This document shows positions 33,587 to 43,029 of a stretch of DNA of 64,000 nt, one piece after another. The translations under genes were made by a program, and so were the position numbers. The notes under the pieces are model-generated. The model saw nothing but the letters and a program-made list of their open reading frames with translations, did not search any database and was not told the DNA's origin. Where the stretch lies: positions 1 to 64,000 of the forward strand of contig JAPLKC010000042.1 in the NCBI GenBank assembly GCA_026388255.1, given 5' to 3'. The stretch's first letter is position 1, and every line of letters begins with the position of its first letter. This DNA is from Pseudomonadota bacterium. GTDB taxonomy: Bacteria > Desulfobacterota > Syntrophorhabdia > Syntrophorhabdales > Syntrophorhabdaceae.

Positions 33587-35159
33587 AAGGACCTTCTTCT
33601 TTCCCTCTCTGTTGTTTGCGACGCTCTTTTTCCTCATTGCAATAACAGGATATTTTCAGATCAGAATTATAAAGAAAAATATCGAGGTGCTGCTTAAAAA
33701 CGAAGGGGAAATTATTTTTAGTCACCTCAAAAGGGAAATCGATATAAACCTTGAATATATAACTCTTCTTGAGAAATCTCCATCCATCATTACGCCTAAT
33801 TTTCTGAATACCATGGTTTATGACGAGGCAATCATAGATGATCTCTACAATCTTTTCAGCAATATAGAGGTTATGGATGCAGAAAAGATACCAATCTCGA
33901 ATCTCATAGTAATAGACAGTGGCGGTAAAACAGTTGTGAAAAAGGGATCGGTAAAAATAACACAGTCTTATATAAGGACGTTCCAGTCAGGGGAAAAGAA
34001 AACCTTTGTCAAAACACCGAGCGGCAATGATAAATTTCTTACAATGGGCATTAAGACAAAAGGCAATGCCGTGTTCTTCAGTCTTGATGAAGCTGAGCTT
34101 GATGCACTCAGAAAAAAGCTTACCGTAAAAGAGATTGTAGAAGCAGAGGAAAAGAGATTCAATATTGCAGGCATCAATATATATGATGCAAAGGGAGTAC
34201 CATATATATCTTCCGACGGAAATAATAAAGAGTCTTATGTTGTGTCTAAGCAACTGGACTCACAATACCTTTCAAAATTCACTGTTGAGATACTTGTATC
34301 AAAAGGACTTGCCCGGGATATCTTAAAAAGAACTACCATGAATTTCCTGTTTATCCTTGTGCTTTTGGCAATATCGGGCGCAATGAGTACATACGCGATA
34401 TTCCTTCTGGAAAGGAGGCATGAAAAAAGAGTGCGCGAGTTTGAGAAAGAATTGGAGATGAAAGAAAGGCTTGTGTCGCTCGGAAAGCTTGCCTCAGGTA
34501 TGGCGCACGAGATACGAAACCCGTTGAATGCCGTGAGCATGTCGATACAGAGGTTAAAGAGGGAGTTTTTGCCGATAGAAGAGAAAAAAGATGAATATTA
34601 TCAATTTATTGATATTGTGAGAAGTGAGCTGTCAAGGATTGACAGGATCGTTGAGGAGTTCCTTCTCTCAACCAAATCCCATGCACCATTTTTTCATGAA
34701 AACCTTTATAATATCATTGAGGAGGTAGTTGTCATTCTCAGGGAAAAGGCTGCTTCAAAAGGCATTGATATAATTATCAATAAAGCTGGCTGTGATATCG
34801 TGATTCAATCACAAAAAGAAAGGCTCAAGCAGGCTTTATATAACATTATTTTAAACGGAATCGAGGCTATAGATAACAGTGGATCCATTGATATAACAAC
34901 GGTCGTCAAGGATGGAAATGTCGATATCAGCGTAAGAGACACAGGCCAGGGCATTAAGGGAACAGAACTTCTCAGGATATTTGAATATTATTACACTACA
35001 AAGGATAAGGGCATTGGATTAGGGTTGCCTATCTCGTATACAATAATCAAAGATCATGGAGGCGGCATAAGGGCCTTCAGCGATGCAGGGAAGGGCACGA
35101 CATTTTTAATAAGCTTACCAATGAACCAACCGCCAGAAGGGCAGAAAATAAGAGAATGA
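33576..35159 (+). CDS. Membrane sensor histidine kinase of the envelope-stress operon
   Basis: A 527-residue kinase. It has TM1 at residues 9-27, a periplasmic sensor of about 220 residues without a recognised fold, TM2 at about 252-272, a HisKA domain (GKLASGMAHEIRNPLNAVSM, phospho-His near 310) and an HATPase with NGIEAI, DTGQGI and KGIGLGLPIS. Its layout matches kinases that feed NtrC-type regulators, such as ZraS or AtoS. Downstream and 23 bases away is the partner regulator. The signal is probably periplasmic damage or metal, judging from its operon partners. Confidence 0.92.
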   Translation: MGDKRTFFFPSLLFATLFFLIAITGYFQIRIIKKNIEVLLKNEGEIIFSHLKREIDINLEYITLLEKSPSIITPNFLNTMVYDEAIIDDLYNLFSNIEVMDAEKIPISNLIVIDSGGKTVVKKGSVKITQSYIRTFQSGEKKTFVKTPSGNDKFLTMGIKTKGNAVFFSLDEAELDALRKKLTVKEIVEAEEKRFNIAGINIYDAKGVPYISSDGNNKESYVVSKQLDSQYLSKFTVEILVSKGLARDILKRTTMNFLFILVLLAISGAMSTYAIFLLERRHEKRVREFEKELEMKERLVSLGKLASGMAHEIRNPLNAVSMSIQRLKREFLPIEEKKDEYYQFIDIVRSELSRIDRIVEEFLLSTKSHAPFFHENLYNIIEEVVVILREKAASKGIDIIINKAGCDIVIQSQKERLKQALYNIILNGIEAIDNSGSIDITTVVKDGNVDISVRDTGQGIKGTELLRIFEYYYTTKDKGIGLGLPISYTIIKDHGGGIRAFSDAGKGTTFLISLPMNQPPEGQKIRE

Positions 35160-35182
35160 GAAGGCGAGAAAAGGGGTAAAGT

Positions 35183-36529
35183 ATGGAACGGGCAAGTATA
35201 TTAATTGTTGAGGATGAAGACGCACAGAGATCACTCCTTGGGGGTCTTTTAACAAAAGAAGGATATTCCGTAAAGGAAGCCGGTGATGGCAAAACAGCAA
35301 TCGAGAGATTTAAGGAAGAAGTTCTTGATATCGCCCTTCTCGATTATAAACTGCCCGATACGGATGGTCTCTCCCTCATCAAGGAGTTCAAAGAGATAAA
35401 CCCTGAAGTGGAAATCATTATGATTACGGCCTTCGGAAGCATAGAAAACGCGGTCAGCGCGCTGAAAGCAGGTGCTACCGAATATTTAACAAAGCCCATA
35501 GACCTTGACGACCTGCTTTTCAAGTTGAAAAAAATAGAGGAAAAGAGGCACTTGGTGCGGGAGAATATGGTGCTCAAGGAAACTCTGAGAGACAGACTTA
35601 AAGCAGAAGACCTCATCTATTCCGGCGAAAAGATGCACAACGTTGTAAGCCTTATCGTAAGGATCGCAAAGACGGATTCTACCTGTCTGATACGGGGTGA
35701 GAGCGGTGTGGGAAAAGAGGTTGTTGTAAACCTCGTCCACGGTTTGAGCGAGAGAAAAAACCAGCCCCTTGTGAAGGTCAACTGTGCGGCCATACCTGAA
35801 ACCCTGCTTGAGAGCGAGCTCTTTGGATACGAAAAAGGTGCATTTACAGGGGCATATCAGAGAAAAGCAGGCAAGTTCGAATTGGCGGATAAAGGGACAA
35901 TCTTTCTCGATGAGATAGGCGATATCCCGCTTCTGCTCCAGTCAAAACTATTAAGGGTAATACAGGAAAGGGAAGTTGAACGGCTTGGCGGGCTGCATCC
36001 GGTAAAGGTGGATGTAAGGATAATAACGGCAACCAATAAAAACCTTGAAGAAGAGGTAAAAAAAGGGGCATTCAGGGAAGACCTTTTCTACAGGTTGAAT
36101 GTAGTTACCATTGATATACCTCCCTTGAGGGAGAGGAAGGAAGACATACCGCTGCTCCTTGACTTTTTCCTGAAAAAATATAATGACAGGCATAAGAAAA
36201 GCATTAAGGGATTTACAAAAGAATCAAGGGATGCATTGATAAAATATGATTATCCCGGCAATGTAAGGGAACTTGAAAATATAGTCGAACGGGCAATAGT
36301 GCTCACAAGAGGTGAATATATATCCAAGGAGGACTTGCCGTCTCTGGCAGAAGGCGAACATTCTGTTACGGAAGGGACTATTAAAGATGTTGTTGGGGCA
36401 ACGGAAAAGAGGATGGTAATGGAAGCCCTCATGAAAGCCGACTGGGTTCAGACAAGGGCTGCATCTATTATCGGGATAAGCGAACGCATGCTAAGGTACA
36501 AGATCAAGAAATATAATATTACAAGGTAA
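35183..36529 (+). CDS. NtrC-family sigma-54 response regulator
   Basis: A 448-residue activator: a receiver domain with Asp54 (LLDYKLPDTDG), an AAA+ domain with Walker A GESGVGKE, the sigma-54 contact loop GAFTGA, Walker B GTIFLDEIGDI and the arginine-finger region FREDLFYRLNV, and a C-terminal Fis-type helix-turn-helix (ASIIGISERMLRYKIKKYNI). It would hydrolyse ATP to open sigma-54 promoters. The candidate target is the operon's own promoter at 32101. It resembles ZraR. Confidence 0.95.
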   Translation: MERASILIVEDEDAQRSLLGGLLTKEGYSVKEAGDGKTAIERFKEEVLDIALLDYKLPDTDGLSLIKEFKEINPEVEIIMITAFGSIENAVSALKAGATEYLTKPIDLDDLLFKLKKIEEKRHLVRENMVLKETLRDRLKAEDLIYSGEKMHNVVSLIVRIAKTDSTCLIRGESGVGKEVVVNLVHGLSERKNQPLVKVNCAAIPETLLESELFGYEKGAFTGAYQRKAGKFELADKGTIFLDEIGDIPLLLQSKLLRVIQEREVERLGGLHPVKVDVRIITATNKNLEEEVKKGAFREDLFYRLNVVTIDIPPLRERKEDIPLLLDFFLKKYNDRHKKSIKGFTKESRDALIKYDYPGNVRELENIVERAIVLTRGEYISKEDLPSLAEGEHSVTEGTIKDVVGATEKRMVMEALMKADWVQTRAASIIGISERMLRYKIKKYNITR

Positions 36530-36619
36530 TATGCGCCAGGTACATCATTCATCCCCGCATGCTTGCCTGTAGAAATATTAATACGCACTCTTCTTGTGAA
36601 AAGATGATATACTTCGCCC

Positions 36620-37276
36620 ATGAAAAAAGTATTCTCCTTTGACCTTGACGGGACTCTCGTCAACGCCGGATTCGGCGATATGGTGTGGAATCACGGTATA
36701 CCCGAAGCTTATGCAAAAAAATATTCCATGCCCTTTGATGATGCACGGATGCTCATTACGAAAGAATATGCATCTGTCGGTGATTCAAGCATTCTCTGGT
36801 ATCAAATAGACTACTGGCTGAAGAAGTTTAACCTCCAGGTTACAGCCGGTGAACTACTGAAAAAGTATGAGACATTTATTGAGCTTATTCCCGGTGCAAA
36901 AGAGGTTATCGAAAGATTAAAGGAAACATATACGCTTGTTATAGCCTCTAATGCGGCCCGAATATTTGTTGAGAAAGAGCTTGAATATACAGACCTTGCC
37001 CGATACTTCAGTCATAGCATTTCAGCAACGACAGATTATAATATGGTGAAAAAAGAGACGGCATTTTATGAAATGGTATGCAGCATACTTAATGTATTGC
37101 CTGAAGAGGTTATACATGTGGGAGACCATGAAATATTTGATTTTAAAGTTCCATCAGACATGGGGATAGAGGCATATTACTTCAGGAATTCCGGGTCTGG
37201 AAACATGGACAAGGGGCCAAGGGAAAACAACGGAAGGGTTATACAAAACCTTCTGGAGCTTCTGGATAAAATATGA
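36620..37276 (+). CDS. HAD-family phosphatase
   Basis: A 218-residue haloacid-dehalogenase-fold hydrolase. Motif I FDLDGTLV carries the nucleophilic Asp at residue 8, motif II is VIASNAA, motif III is the Lys near KKETAFYEMV, and motif IV is HVGDHEIFDF. The helical cap between motifs I and II (residues 20-90) is the C1 type. Phosphate-ester substrate unknown. It overlaps the next gene by four bases. Confidence 0.85.
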   Translation: MKKVFSFDLDGTLVNAGFGDMVWNHGIPEAYAKKYSMPFDDARMLITKEYASVGDSSILWYQIDYWLKKFNLQVTAGELLKKYETFIELIPGAKEVIERLKETYTLVIASNAARIFVEKELEYTDLARYFSHSISATTDYNMVKKETAFYEMVCSILNVLPEEVIHVGDHEIFDFKVPSDMGIEAYYFRNSGSGNMDKGPRENNGRVIQNLLELLDKI

Positions 37277-37557
37277 AAACATGTTTTAAATGCAAGGCTC
37301 TTGTGTCCACGGAAAAGGTATCCTTCAGGGAAGAATGTCTTCAATGCAGGTCAGACCTTCACGTATGCCTGAACTGCATATTCTACGATGAAGGCAAGGC
37401 CAACAAATGCAGGGAGCCCCAGGCAGATTATGTAAAAGAAAGAGACAGGGCGAATTATTGTGAATATTTCAGATTTAAGGATGATCAGGCAAACAAATCA
37501 GGCAAGGAAGAGGCCGAAAGGTTGTGGGAAAATGCATTTAAGAAACCGAAAAGTTGA
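37273..37557 (+). CDS. Small cysteine-rich conserved protein
   Basis: A 94-residue protein with CFKC, CLQC, CLNC and later CREP and YCEYF, eight cysteines likely holding two zinc ions. I recall similar proteins in other deltaproteobacteria, but no function is known to me. Translationally coupled to the HAD gene (ATGA overlap), so it may act with that phosphatase. It faces the methyltransferase gene convergently. Confidence 0.7.
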   Translation: MKTCFKCKALVSTEKVSFREECLQCRSDLHVCLNCIFYDEGKANKCREPQADYVKERDRANYCEYFRFKDDQANKSGKEEAERLWENAFKKPKS

Positions 37558-37586
37558 AACTTTTTATATTTTAAGATCTTTTTTGT

Positions 37587-38285
37587 TTATTGAGTTTTCA
37601 AGTGTTGACTGTCAGGAACCCTTAACACCGCAAAAATCATTTTTTCGACCTTATCAATTTTAATTTCAATTTCGTGAGAATATAGAGAAAGGAATTTTCT
37701 TAAACCTCGTTCGCTGTAATGTCTTAAATGTGTCCTGTCATTCCAGGCTTTTTTGTTCGGGACTGCCACTAAAATATATGATCCGGGATTTAAAAGCTTG
37801 ATAACCCTTTCCATCATTTTTTCCGGATTAATTACATGCTCAAGGGTATGAGAAATGATTGCCGAGGAAAATTTCTTATTGAAATCCATCTGTTCGATAT
37901 TACCGACTAAAAAATCAAACCTTCCCTTACATTCGGGGAAGCCCTCTGCAAGTTTATGTGCCAGATGTATTGCGTAAGGAGATATATCGATAGCTGTAAT
38001 TATGTAATCTTTCTCGGCGATAATGATGTCTATCTCGCCGCTGCCGCAACCTACATCGAGAATCTCGCTTTTCAAAAAACGACCGTCCAATAAAAAGTTT
38101 ACAAGACCGCTGCCCCTCCAGAATTCAACGGTCAGGGCAGCAGGGAGAACCTTTTCCCTGTATTCGTAAGACTGGTCATTAACCCGAATAAAATCCTCTA
38201 TGGATATGTCTTTTTTTACATAAATCCGTGGATCGTCGTCTATTCTTCTCTTTTTTCCCGTAAATAACTTCAGAATATTCACCAT
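37587..38285 (-). CDS. Class I SAM-dependent methyltransferase
   Basis: A 232-residue methyltransferase (Methyltransf_11/25 type). Motif I is ILDVGCGSGEIDI, motif II the acidic end of AIDISPYA, and motif IV/V the stretch IISHTLEHVINPEKM and LLNPGSYILVAVPN. The substrate is not evident; relatives act in glycan or quinone pathways. Close to the uxs/ugd genes, it could modify a surface sugar, but it is 94 bases downstream of the preceding gene and may be independent. Confidence 0.85.
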   Translation of the reverse strand: MVNILKLFTGKKRRIDDDPRIYVKKDISIEDFIRVNDQSYEYREKVLPAALTVEFWRGSGLVNFLLDGRFLKSEILDVGCGSGEIDIIIAEKDYIITAIDISPYAIHLAHKLAEGFPECKGRFDFLVGNIEQMDFNKKFSSAIISHTLEHVINPEKMMERVIKLLNPGSYILVAVPNKKAWNDRTHLRHYSERGLRKFLSLYSHEIEIKIDKVEKMIFAVLRVPDSQHLKTQ

Positions 38286-38379
38286 TTACATTTTATTCTT
38301 CTTAATAATACTTCAGACAAGTGTCTCTAAAAAGTCAACGGCCTCTGCGTTATCGTTTAATGTCTGAACCCACTTGCTG

Positions 38380-38619
38380 CTAATTACCAGCCGGTCTTGT
38401 AAATATTATTCTGTAGCACTCCCTGTCTACTTCAAAACAGGCTGTACAACCGCTTGCTTCGCAGCTTTCGGTGTCTATCTCTTCTTTTGAAGGCAATGGC
38501 TCAAGATGTACCTCAAACCCTATTTCGTCATACACCCCAACCATTTCTGATAATCTTGGTTCACATGCAACAAATCTTTTTTCCCAACCGGCTGCTGCAA
38601 GCTCTTCCTCTCTCTTCAT
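38380..38619 (-). CDS. Small hypothetical protein
   Basis: A 79-residue protein with a helical start (KREEELAAAGWEKRFVACEP) and a cysteine cluster CEASGCTACF near residue 53, which could bind metal or form disulfides. It starts 4 bases beyond the uxs stop on the same strand, suggesting co-transcription. I do not recognise the family. Confidence 0.6.
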   Translation of the reverse strand: MKREEELAAAGWEKRFVACEPRLSEMVGVYDEIGFEVHLEPLPSKEEIDTESCEASGCTACFEVDRECYRIIFTRPAGN

Positions 38620-38623
38620 AATG

Positions 38624-39634
38624 TTACTCTTTTATTTTAGCTATAAAAAAATCAATTGTCTTAGACAATCCCTTTTCCAGCGATATCCTCGGGTGCCATT
38701 TAAGATATTTCTTTGCCTTTGAGATATCCGGGCATCTTCTCCTCGGGTCATCTTCCGGTAATTTTTCAAATATTATATCGGATTTAGAGCCGGACATTTC
38801 AATTATTTTCTTGGCTATGGACAGTATTGTAACTTCTTGAGGATTGCCGAGATTTACAGGACCGGGAAATCCGGAAAGGTATGATTTTGTGTAATCCCTT
38901 CCCCGCTCATGCTCCCCGGTTTCATAGTCCATCATGCGAATCATACCTTCAATCATGTCGTCTATATAGCAGAAAGACCTTGTCTGGGCGCCGTTTCCGT
39001 AAACCGTGATCGGATTGTTGCCAAGGGCCTCGATAATAAAATTACTTATCACACGGCCGTCATCCGGCCTCATCCGCGGCCCGTAAGTATTGAAAATTCG
39101 TATAACCTTAATGTCCACCTTATTTTGCCTTAGATAATCGAAAAAAAGCGTCTCTGCCACACGTTTTCCTTCATCGTAGCAACTTCTTCTGCCGACAGGG
39201 TTAACATTCCCCCAGTATTCTTCCTTCTGCGGATGAATTTCGGGGTCGCCGTATATCTCACTTGTAGATGCCTGTAGAACCCTTGCCCTTACCCTCTTTG
39301 CAAGGCCGAGCACGTTAAGAGCGCCGAGTACATTCACTTTTGTTGTTTTGACAGGATTATACTGGTAATGGATGGGGCTTGCGGGGCAGGCAAGATTGAA
39401 TATCCATTCTACCTCAAGATGCACAGGCTGGGTTATGTCATGTCTGATGAACTCAAACCGGGGATGACCAAAAAGGTGTGAAATATTTTCTTTGGCGCCG
39501 GTAAAATAATTGTCGAGGCATAAGACTTCATGCCCGTCTTTAATAAGCCTGTCGCACAGATGAGAACCTATAAAACCGGCTCCGCCGGTGACAAGCACTT
39601 TTTTAGGGGAATTATATGTGCAATAATTATACAT
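38624..39634 (-). CDS. uxs: UDP-glucuronate decarboxylase (UDP-xylose synthase)
   Basis: A 336-residue short-chain dehydrogenase that turns UDP-glucuronate into UDP-xylose with bound NAD. The Rossmann motif is [18 protein letters not shown] (residues 14-31), the catalytic region STSEIYGDP and the YxxxK pair in [10 protein letters not shown], and the UXS-specific [16 protein letters not shown] at about residue 83. It follows the UDP-glucose dehydrogenase gene, which supplies its substrate. UDP-xylose is used for lipopolysaccharide or capsule. Confidence 0.95.
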   Translation of the reverse strand: MYNYCTYNSPKKVLVTGGAGFIGSHLCDRLIKDGHEVLCLDNYFTGAKENISHLFGHPRFEFIRHDITQPVHLEVEWIFNLACPASPIHYQYNPVKTTKVNVLGALNVLGLAKRVRARVLQASTSEIYGDPEIHPQKEEYWGNVNPVGRRSCYDEGKRVAETLFFDYLRQNKVDIKVIRIFNTYGPRMRPDDGRVISNFIIEALGNNPITVYGNGAQTRSFCYIDDMIEGMIRMMDYETGEHERGRDYTKSYLSGFPGPVNLGNPQEVTILSIAKKIIEMSGSKSDIIFEKLPEDDPRRRCPDISKAKKYLKWHPRISLEKGLSKTIDFFIAKIKE

Positions 39635-39643
39635 TTTAATTCC

Positions 39644-39678
39644 TTCAGCCTTTAACCTTCAACCTTTTACTTTCCTTG
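39644..39678. repeat. Seven-base periodic array between ugd and uxs
   Basis: TTCAGCC, TTTAACC, TTCAACC, TTTTACT and TTCCTTG in succession. It fills the whole gap between the two genes and includes the ugd stop codon. The consensus resembles the array inside polA. Confidence 0.7.
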
Positions 39679-41004
39679 TACTTCAGGCCTTCCTATGCAT
39701 ACATAATTAAAGCCCATCTTTGCCATTACTTTCGGATTGTACTGGTTTCTGCCGTCAAATACAACATGGGCTTTCATGAGAGATTTCATCCTTTCAAAAT
39801 CCGGCTCTCTGAAGGAAAGCCATTCTGTGACAAGGATCAAGGCATCCGCACCTTCAAGTGCTTCGTATTGATTTTTTACAAAACTGATATCCGGATTTCC
39901 TTCAAAATACTTTGAGGCAACCTCCATTGCCTTGGGGTCGAAAAGTTTGCAGAATGCCCCCTCTTTTGTAAGGGTATCTATTATATAAATAGAAGGGGCT
40001 TCCCTCATATCATCCGTATTTGGCTTAAATGCAAGCCCCCATACGGCAAACCTTTTCCCCTTAATACTGCCGCTGTAAAATGCCCTGATTTTATCTGTAA
40101 AGGAAATCCTTTGGCGCTCGTTGACATCCATTACTTCCTTCAGTATGGAGGGTTCATATCCGTAATTCTGTGATGTTTTTATAAGTGCCCTCACATCTTT
40201 CGGAAAACAGGAACCGCCAAATCCCACGCCAGGGAACAAGAATTTTGGGCCTATACGGGAGTCGCTGCCCATGCCTCTCATGACCATCATTACATCGGCG
40301 CCGAGCTTTTCACAGATTTCTGCAATCTGATTCATAAAAGATATTCTCGCTGCGAGCATCGAGTTGGCAGCGTACTTTGTCATCTCACTCGACTTTACAT
40401 CCATGACGAGAAATGGGGCTCCGGTTCGCGTGAAAGGCGCGTAGAGTTCCCGCAAGATCTCCTCCACCCTGCCGTGCTCCACACCGGCAACCACCCTTTC
40501 CGGCTTCATGCAATCATCTACTGCCACGCCTTCTTTTAAGAACTCAGGGTTTGAGGCGATATCAAAGGGCACATCGACCCCACGTTGCTTCAACTCTTTT
40601 GTTATCGCATCCTTCACCTTTTCGCATGTCCCTACAGGGACTGTCGATTTCACTACAACTATTCTGTATTTCTCGATTATCTTCCCTATACTGGCTGCAA
40701 CATCCATTACATACTGGAGGTCGGCAGAGCCATCCTCATCCTGAGGAGTATTAACACAGATAAACATGATCAAGCCATGATCGACTGCCTTTTTTATATC
40801 TGTTGTAAAACTCAGTCTTCCTTCTTTTATGTTGTTTTTTACAATTTCTTCAAGCTGGGGCTCATAAATAGGTATTATACCCTGATTTAGCTTATCTATC
40901 TTTTCACCGTCAATATCGATACATATAACATCGTTGCCTGTTTCTGCAAAACAAGCGCCTGATACAAGACCGACATATCCTACGCCAATAACAGAAATGT
41001 GCAT
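39667..41004 (-). CDS. ugd: UDP-glucose 6-dehydrogenase
   Basis: A 445-residue NAD-dependent enzyme oxidising UDP-glucose to UDP-glucuronate. It has the N-terminal Rossmann motif IGVGYVGLVSGACFAETG, the active-site stretch GVGFGGSCFPKDVRAL with the catalytic Cys (about residue 260), and the C-terminal UDP-binding domain beginning VWGLAFKPNTDDMREAPS. ATG 41004 is chosen because AGGAGG precedes it; an upstream frame of 28 residues is not in the family. It heads the short uxs operon. Confidence 0.97.
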   Translation of the reverse strand: MHISVIGVGYVGLVSGACFAETGNDVICIDIDGEKIDKLNQGIIPIYEPQLEEIVKNNIKEGRLSFTTDIKKAVDHGLIMFICVNTPQDEDGSADLQYVMDVAASIGKIIEKYRIVVVKSTVPVGTCEKVKDAITKELKQRGVDVPFDIASNPEFLKEGVAVDDCMKPERVVAGVEHGRVEEILRELYAPFTRTGAPFLVMDVKSSEMTKYAANSMLAARISFMNQIAEICEKLGADVMMVMRGMGSDSRIGPKFLFPGVGFGGSCFPKDVRALIKTSQNYGYEPSILKEVMDVNERQRISFTDKIRAFYSGSIKGKRFAVWGLAFKPNTDDMREAPSIYIIDTLTKEGAFCKLFDPKAMEVASKYFEGNPDISFVKNQYEALEGADALILVTEWLSFREPDFERMKSLMKAHVVFDGRNQYNPKVMAKMGFNYVCIGRPEVQGK

Positions 41005-41207
41005 TAAACCTCCTGTTTTTTTCTTTATTTTTACCCTGCAACATCCCTTAAAGTCAACAGGAAAAGCAGAAGATAGGATTTGAAGCAACAGGCTTTAATA
41101 CCCCCTTCCAGCTTCTATCTTCCGCATTTTATTTGCATTGCCATTCGTAGTATGTTAAAAAATATATATGGAAGTGGGCTTGACTCGCTTTTTTAATTTT
41201 TGGGACA

Positions 41208-41672
41208 ATGGTATCCGAAAGGGAAACAATAGAAAAGATCGAACGTATTTTAACGCCTATCCTCGAAGAGGACTGCTTAGAACTTATTGATATTGAGTTT
41301 AGACCGTCAGGGAAAAGATGGCTGCTGAGAATATACATTGAAAAAGATGGCGGAGTAACAATTTCAGACTGCGCAAAAGTCAATCGGGAGTTCGGTAGAA
41401 CCCTTGAAATAGAAGATATTATCGAGCATCCGTACACGCTCGAAGTTTCCTCACCAGGACTTACGCGACCGCTAAAAAATATTAATGATTTTAAGAGATA
41501 TGTTGGAAAACAATGCAGAATAATAACCTCGAAACCGTTACAGGAGAGAAACGAGTTTTCCGGTGAAATTATCCATGTAACTGAAGACGAAGTAGAGCTC
41601 AAGGGAAAAATTGATGTATTTACAATCCCAATATGTGATATAAAAAAGGCACATTTGGATTTCGGGATTTAA
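41208..41672 (+). CDS. rimP: Ribosome maturation factor RimP
   Basis: A 154-residue protein needed for 30S subunit assembly. Typical parts are LELIDIEFRPSGKRWLLRIY in the N-terminal domain, GGVTISDCAKVNREF, and YTLEVSSPGLTRPL at the domain border, followed by an SH3-like C-terminal domain. It starts the conserved rimP-nusA-infB operon. Its upstream region (41005-41207) contains GAAGATA-type repeats at 41060-41115 and a hairpin-like GGGCTTGACTCGC before the start. Confidence 0.93.
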   Translation: MVSERETIEKIERILTPILEEDCLELIDIEFRPSGKRWLLRIYIEKDGGVTISDCAKVNREFGRTLEIEDIIEHPYTLEVSSPGLTRPLKNINDFKRYVGKQCRIITSKPLQERNEFSGEIIHVTEDEVELKGKIDVFTIPICDIKKAHLDFGI

Positions 41673-41681
41673 GGAGTAACT

Positions 41682-42944
41682 ATGTATTTTGATTTAAATT
41701 ATGTCATTGAACAGGTGGGAAAAGAGAAGGGCATATCAAAAGATACTCTCATAGAAACCCTCGAAGAGGCGATACTCTCAGCGTCAAAGAAAAAATTCGG
41801 CAACCACCTTGATCTGGAAGCACGATACAATGAAGAGCTTGGAGAAATAGAAGTCTTCCAGTTTAAAACAGTAGTCGAGGAAATCAATGACCCGGATTCA
41901 GAGATACCCCTTGAAGAGGCAAAAATACATGATCCGGATTGCCTGACAGGTGACAGCATAGGAATAAAAATGAACACATCTTCCCTCGGAAGGATTGCAG
42001 CACAAACAGCGAAACAGGTAATTCTGCAAAAAGTAAGAAATGCAGAGAGTGATGTGATCTATAACGAATATAAAAATAAGAAAGGTGAAATAGTAACAGG
42101 CGTGGTCCAGAGGGTAGAGAAAAACCTTTATATTATTAATTTGGGAAAAACAGAAGCCATTCTCCCGGTGAAAGAAACTATTCCTGGTGAAAATTACCGG
42201 CAAAGAGATAGGGTTAAAGCCTGCATTATCGACACAGAAAAGGATCAAAAGGGCTGCAAAATCCTCATGTCGAGAACCCACCCTGATTTTCTTAAGAAGC
42301 TCTTTGAACTGGAAGTGCCGGAGATTCAGGAAGGCATTATAAAAATTATAAGTGCTGCAAGGGAACCCGGAGAAAGGGCAAAAATATCCGTATACAGCGA
42401 AAATTCCGATGTTGACCCGATAGGAGCCTGTGTTGGCGTAAAAGGTTCAAGAGTTCAGGCAGTTGTTCAGGAACTGAGGGGCGAAAAAATAGATATAATA
42501 CCATGGACAAAAGATATCGCAAAATTTGTGTGCAATACCCTTGCGCCTGCGCGCGTGTCGAAGGTATATATCAATGAGGAAGAACACTCAATGGAGGTTA
42601 TTGTCAACGATGACCAGCTTTCCCTTGCGATAGGGAAAAAAGGCCAGAATGTCAGACTTGCATCAAAACTCACAGGGTGGAAAATAGATATCAGCAGCGA
42701 GTCTGAGGTAGAAAAAACATCTCAGAGGATAATAGACGAGCTCATGGGGGATTTGGAGGTCAGTGAAATCCTTGCACGGATTTTGCACGATGAGTACTTA
42801 AGAGACATGCGGGATATAGCCAAGCTGACGCCGGAAGAATTAAACAAAATAACAAGCATTTCTGTTGAGGATTGTACGCGGATTATTGATAAAGCAAAAT
42901 CAATAATGAATATTGCGGGGACTAAAGGTAAAGAGAACGTTTAA
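41682..42944 (+). CDS. nusA: Transcription factor NusA
   Basis: A 420-residue elongation/termination factor: N-terminal RNA-polymerase-binding domain (1-125), S1 domain (about 130-200; GEIVTGVVQRVEKNLYIINL), KH1 and KH2 (DPIGACVGVKGSRVQAVVQE, then LAIGKKGQNVRLASKLTGW), and one C-terminal helix-hairpin unit (LTPEELNKITSISVEDCTRI). It has no acidic tandem repeats as in enterobacteria. Starts 9 bases after rimP. Confidence 0.97.
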   Translation: MYFDLNYVIEQVGKEKGISKDTLIETLEEAILSASKKKFGNHLDLEARYNEELGEIEVFQFKTVVEEINDPDSEIPLEEAKIHDPDCLTGDSIGIKMNTSSLGRIAAQTAKQVILQKVRNAESDVIYNEYKNKKGEIVTGVVQRVEKNLYIINLGKTEAILPVKETIPGENYRQRDRVKACIIDTEKDQKGCKILMSRTHPDFLKKLFELEVPEIQEGIIKIISAAREPGERAKISVYSENSDVDPIGACVGVKGSRVQAVVQELRGEKIDIIPWTKDIAKFVCNTLAPARVSKVYINEEEHSMEVIVNDDQLSLAIGKKGQNVRLASKLTGWKIDISSESEVEKTSQRIIDELMGDLEVSEILARILHDEYLRDMRDIAKLTPEELNKITSISVEDCTRIIDKAKSIMNIAGTKGKENV

Positions 42945-42955
42945 AGATAAATAAA

Positions 42956-43003
42956 GTTCACGGTTTACAGCAAGATTTTTTGTTATTACTGTGAACCCTG
43001 AAC
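42956..43003. repeat. Inverted seven-base units between nusA and infB
   Basis: GTTCACGGTTTACAG (42956-42970) and CTGTGAACCCTGAAC (42989-43003) are complementary apart from two mismatches, and each is two seven-base units. The hairpin occupies the nusA-infB gap; the infB start follows 26 bases later. Confidence 0.7.
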
Positions 43004-43029
43004 GATCAAGTAAGGACTTAGGTAATTAT

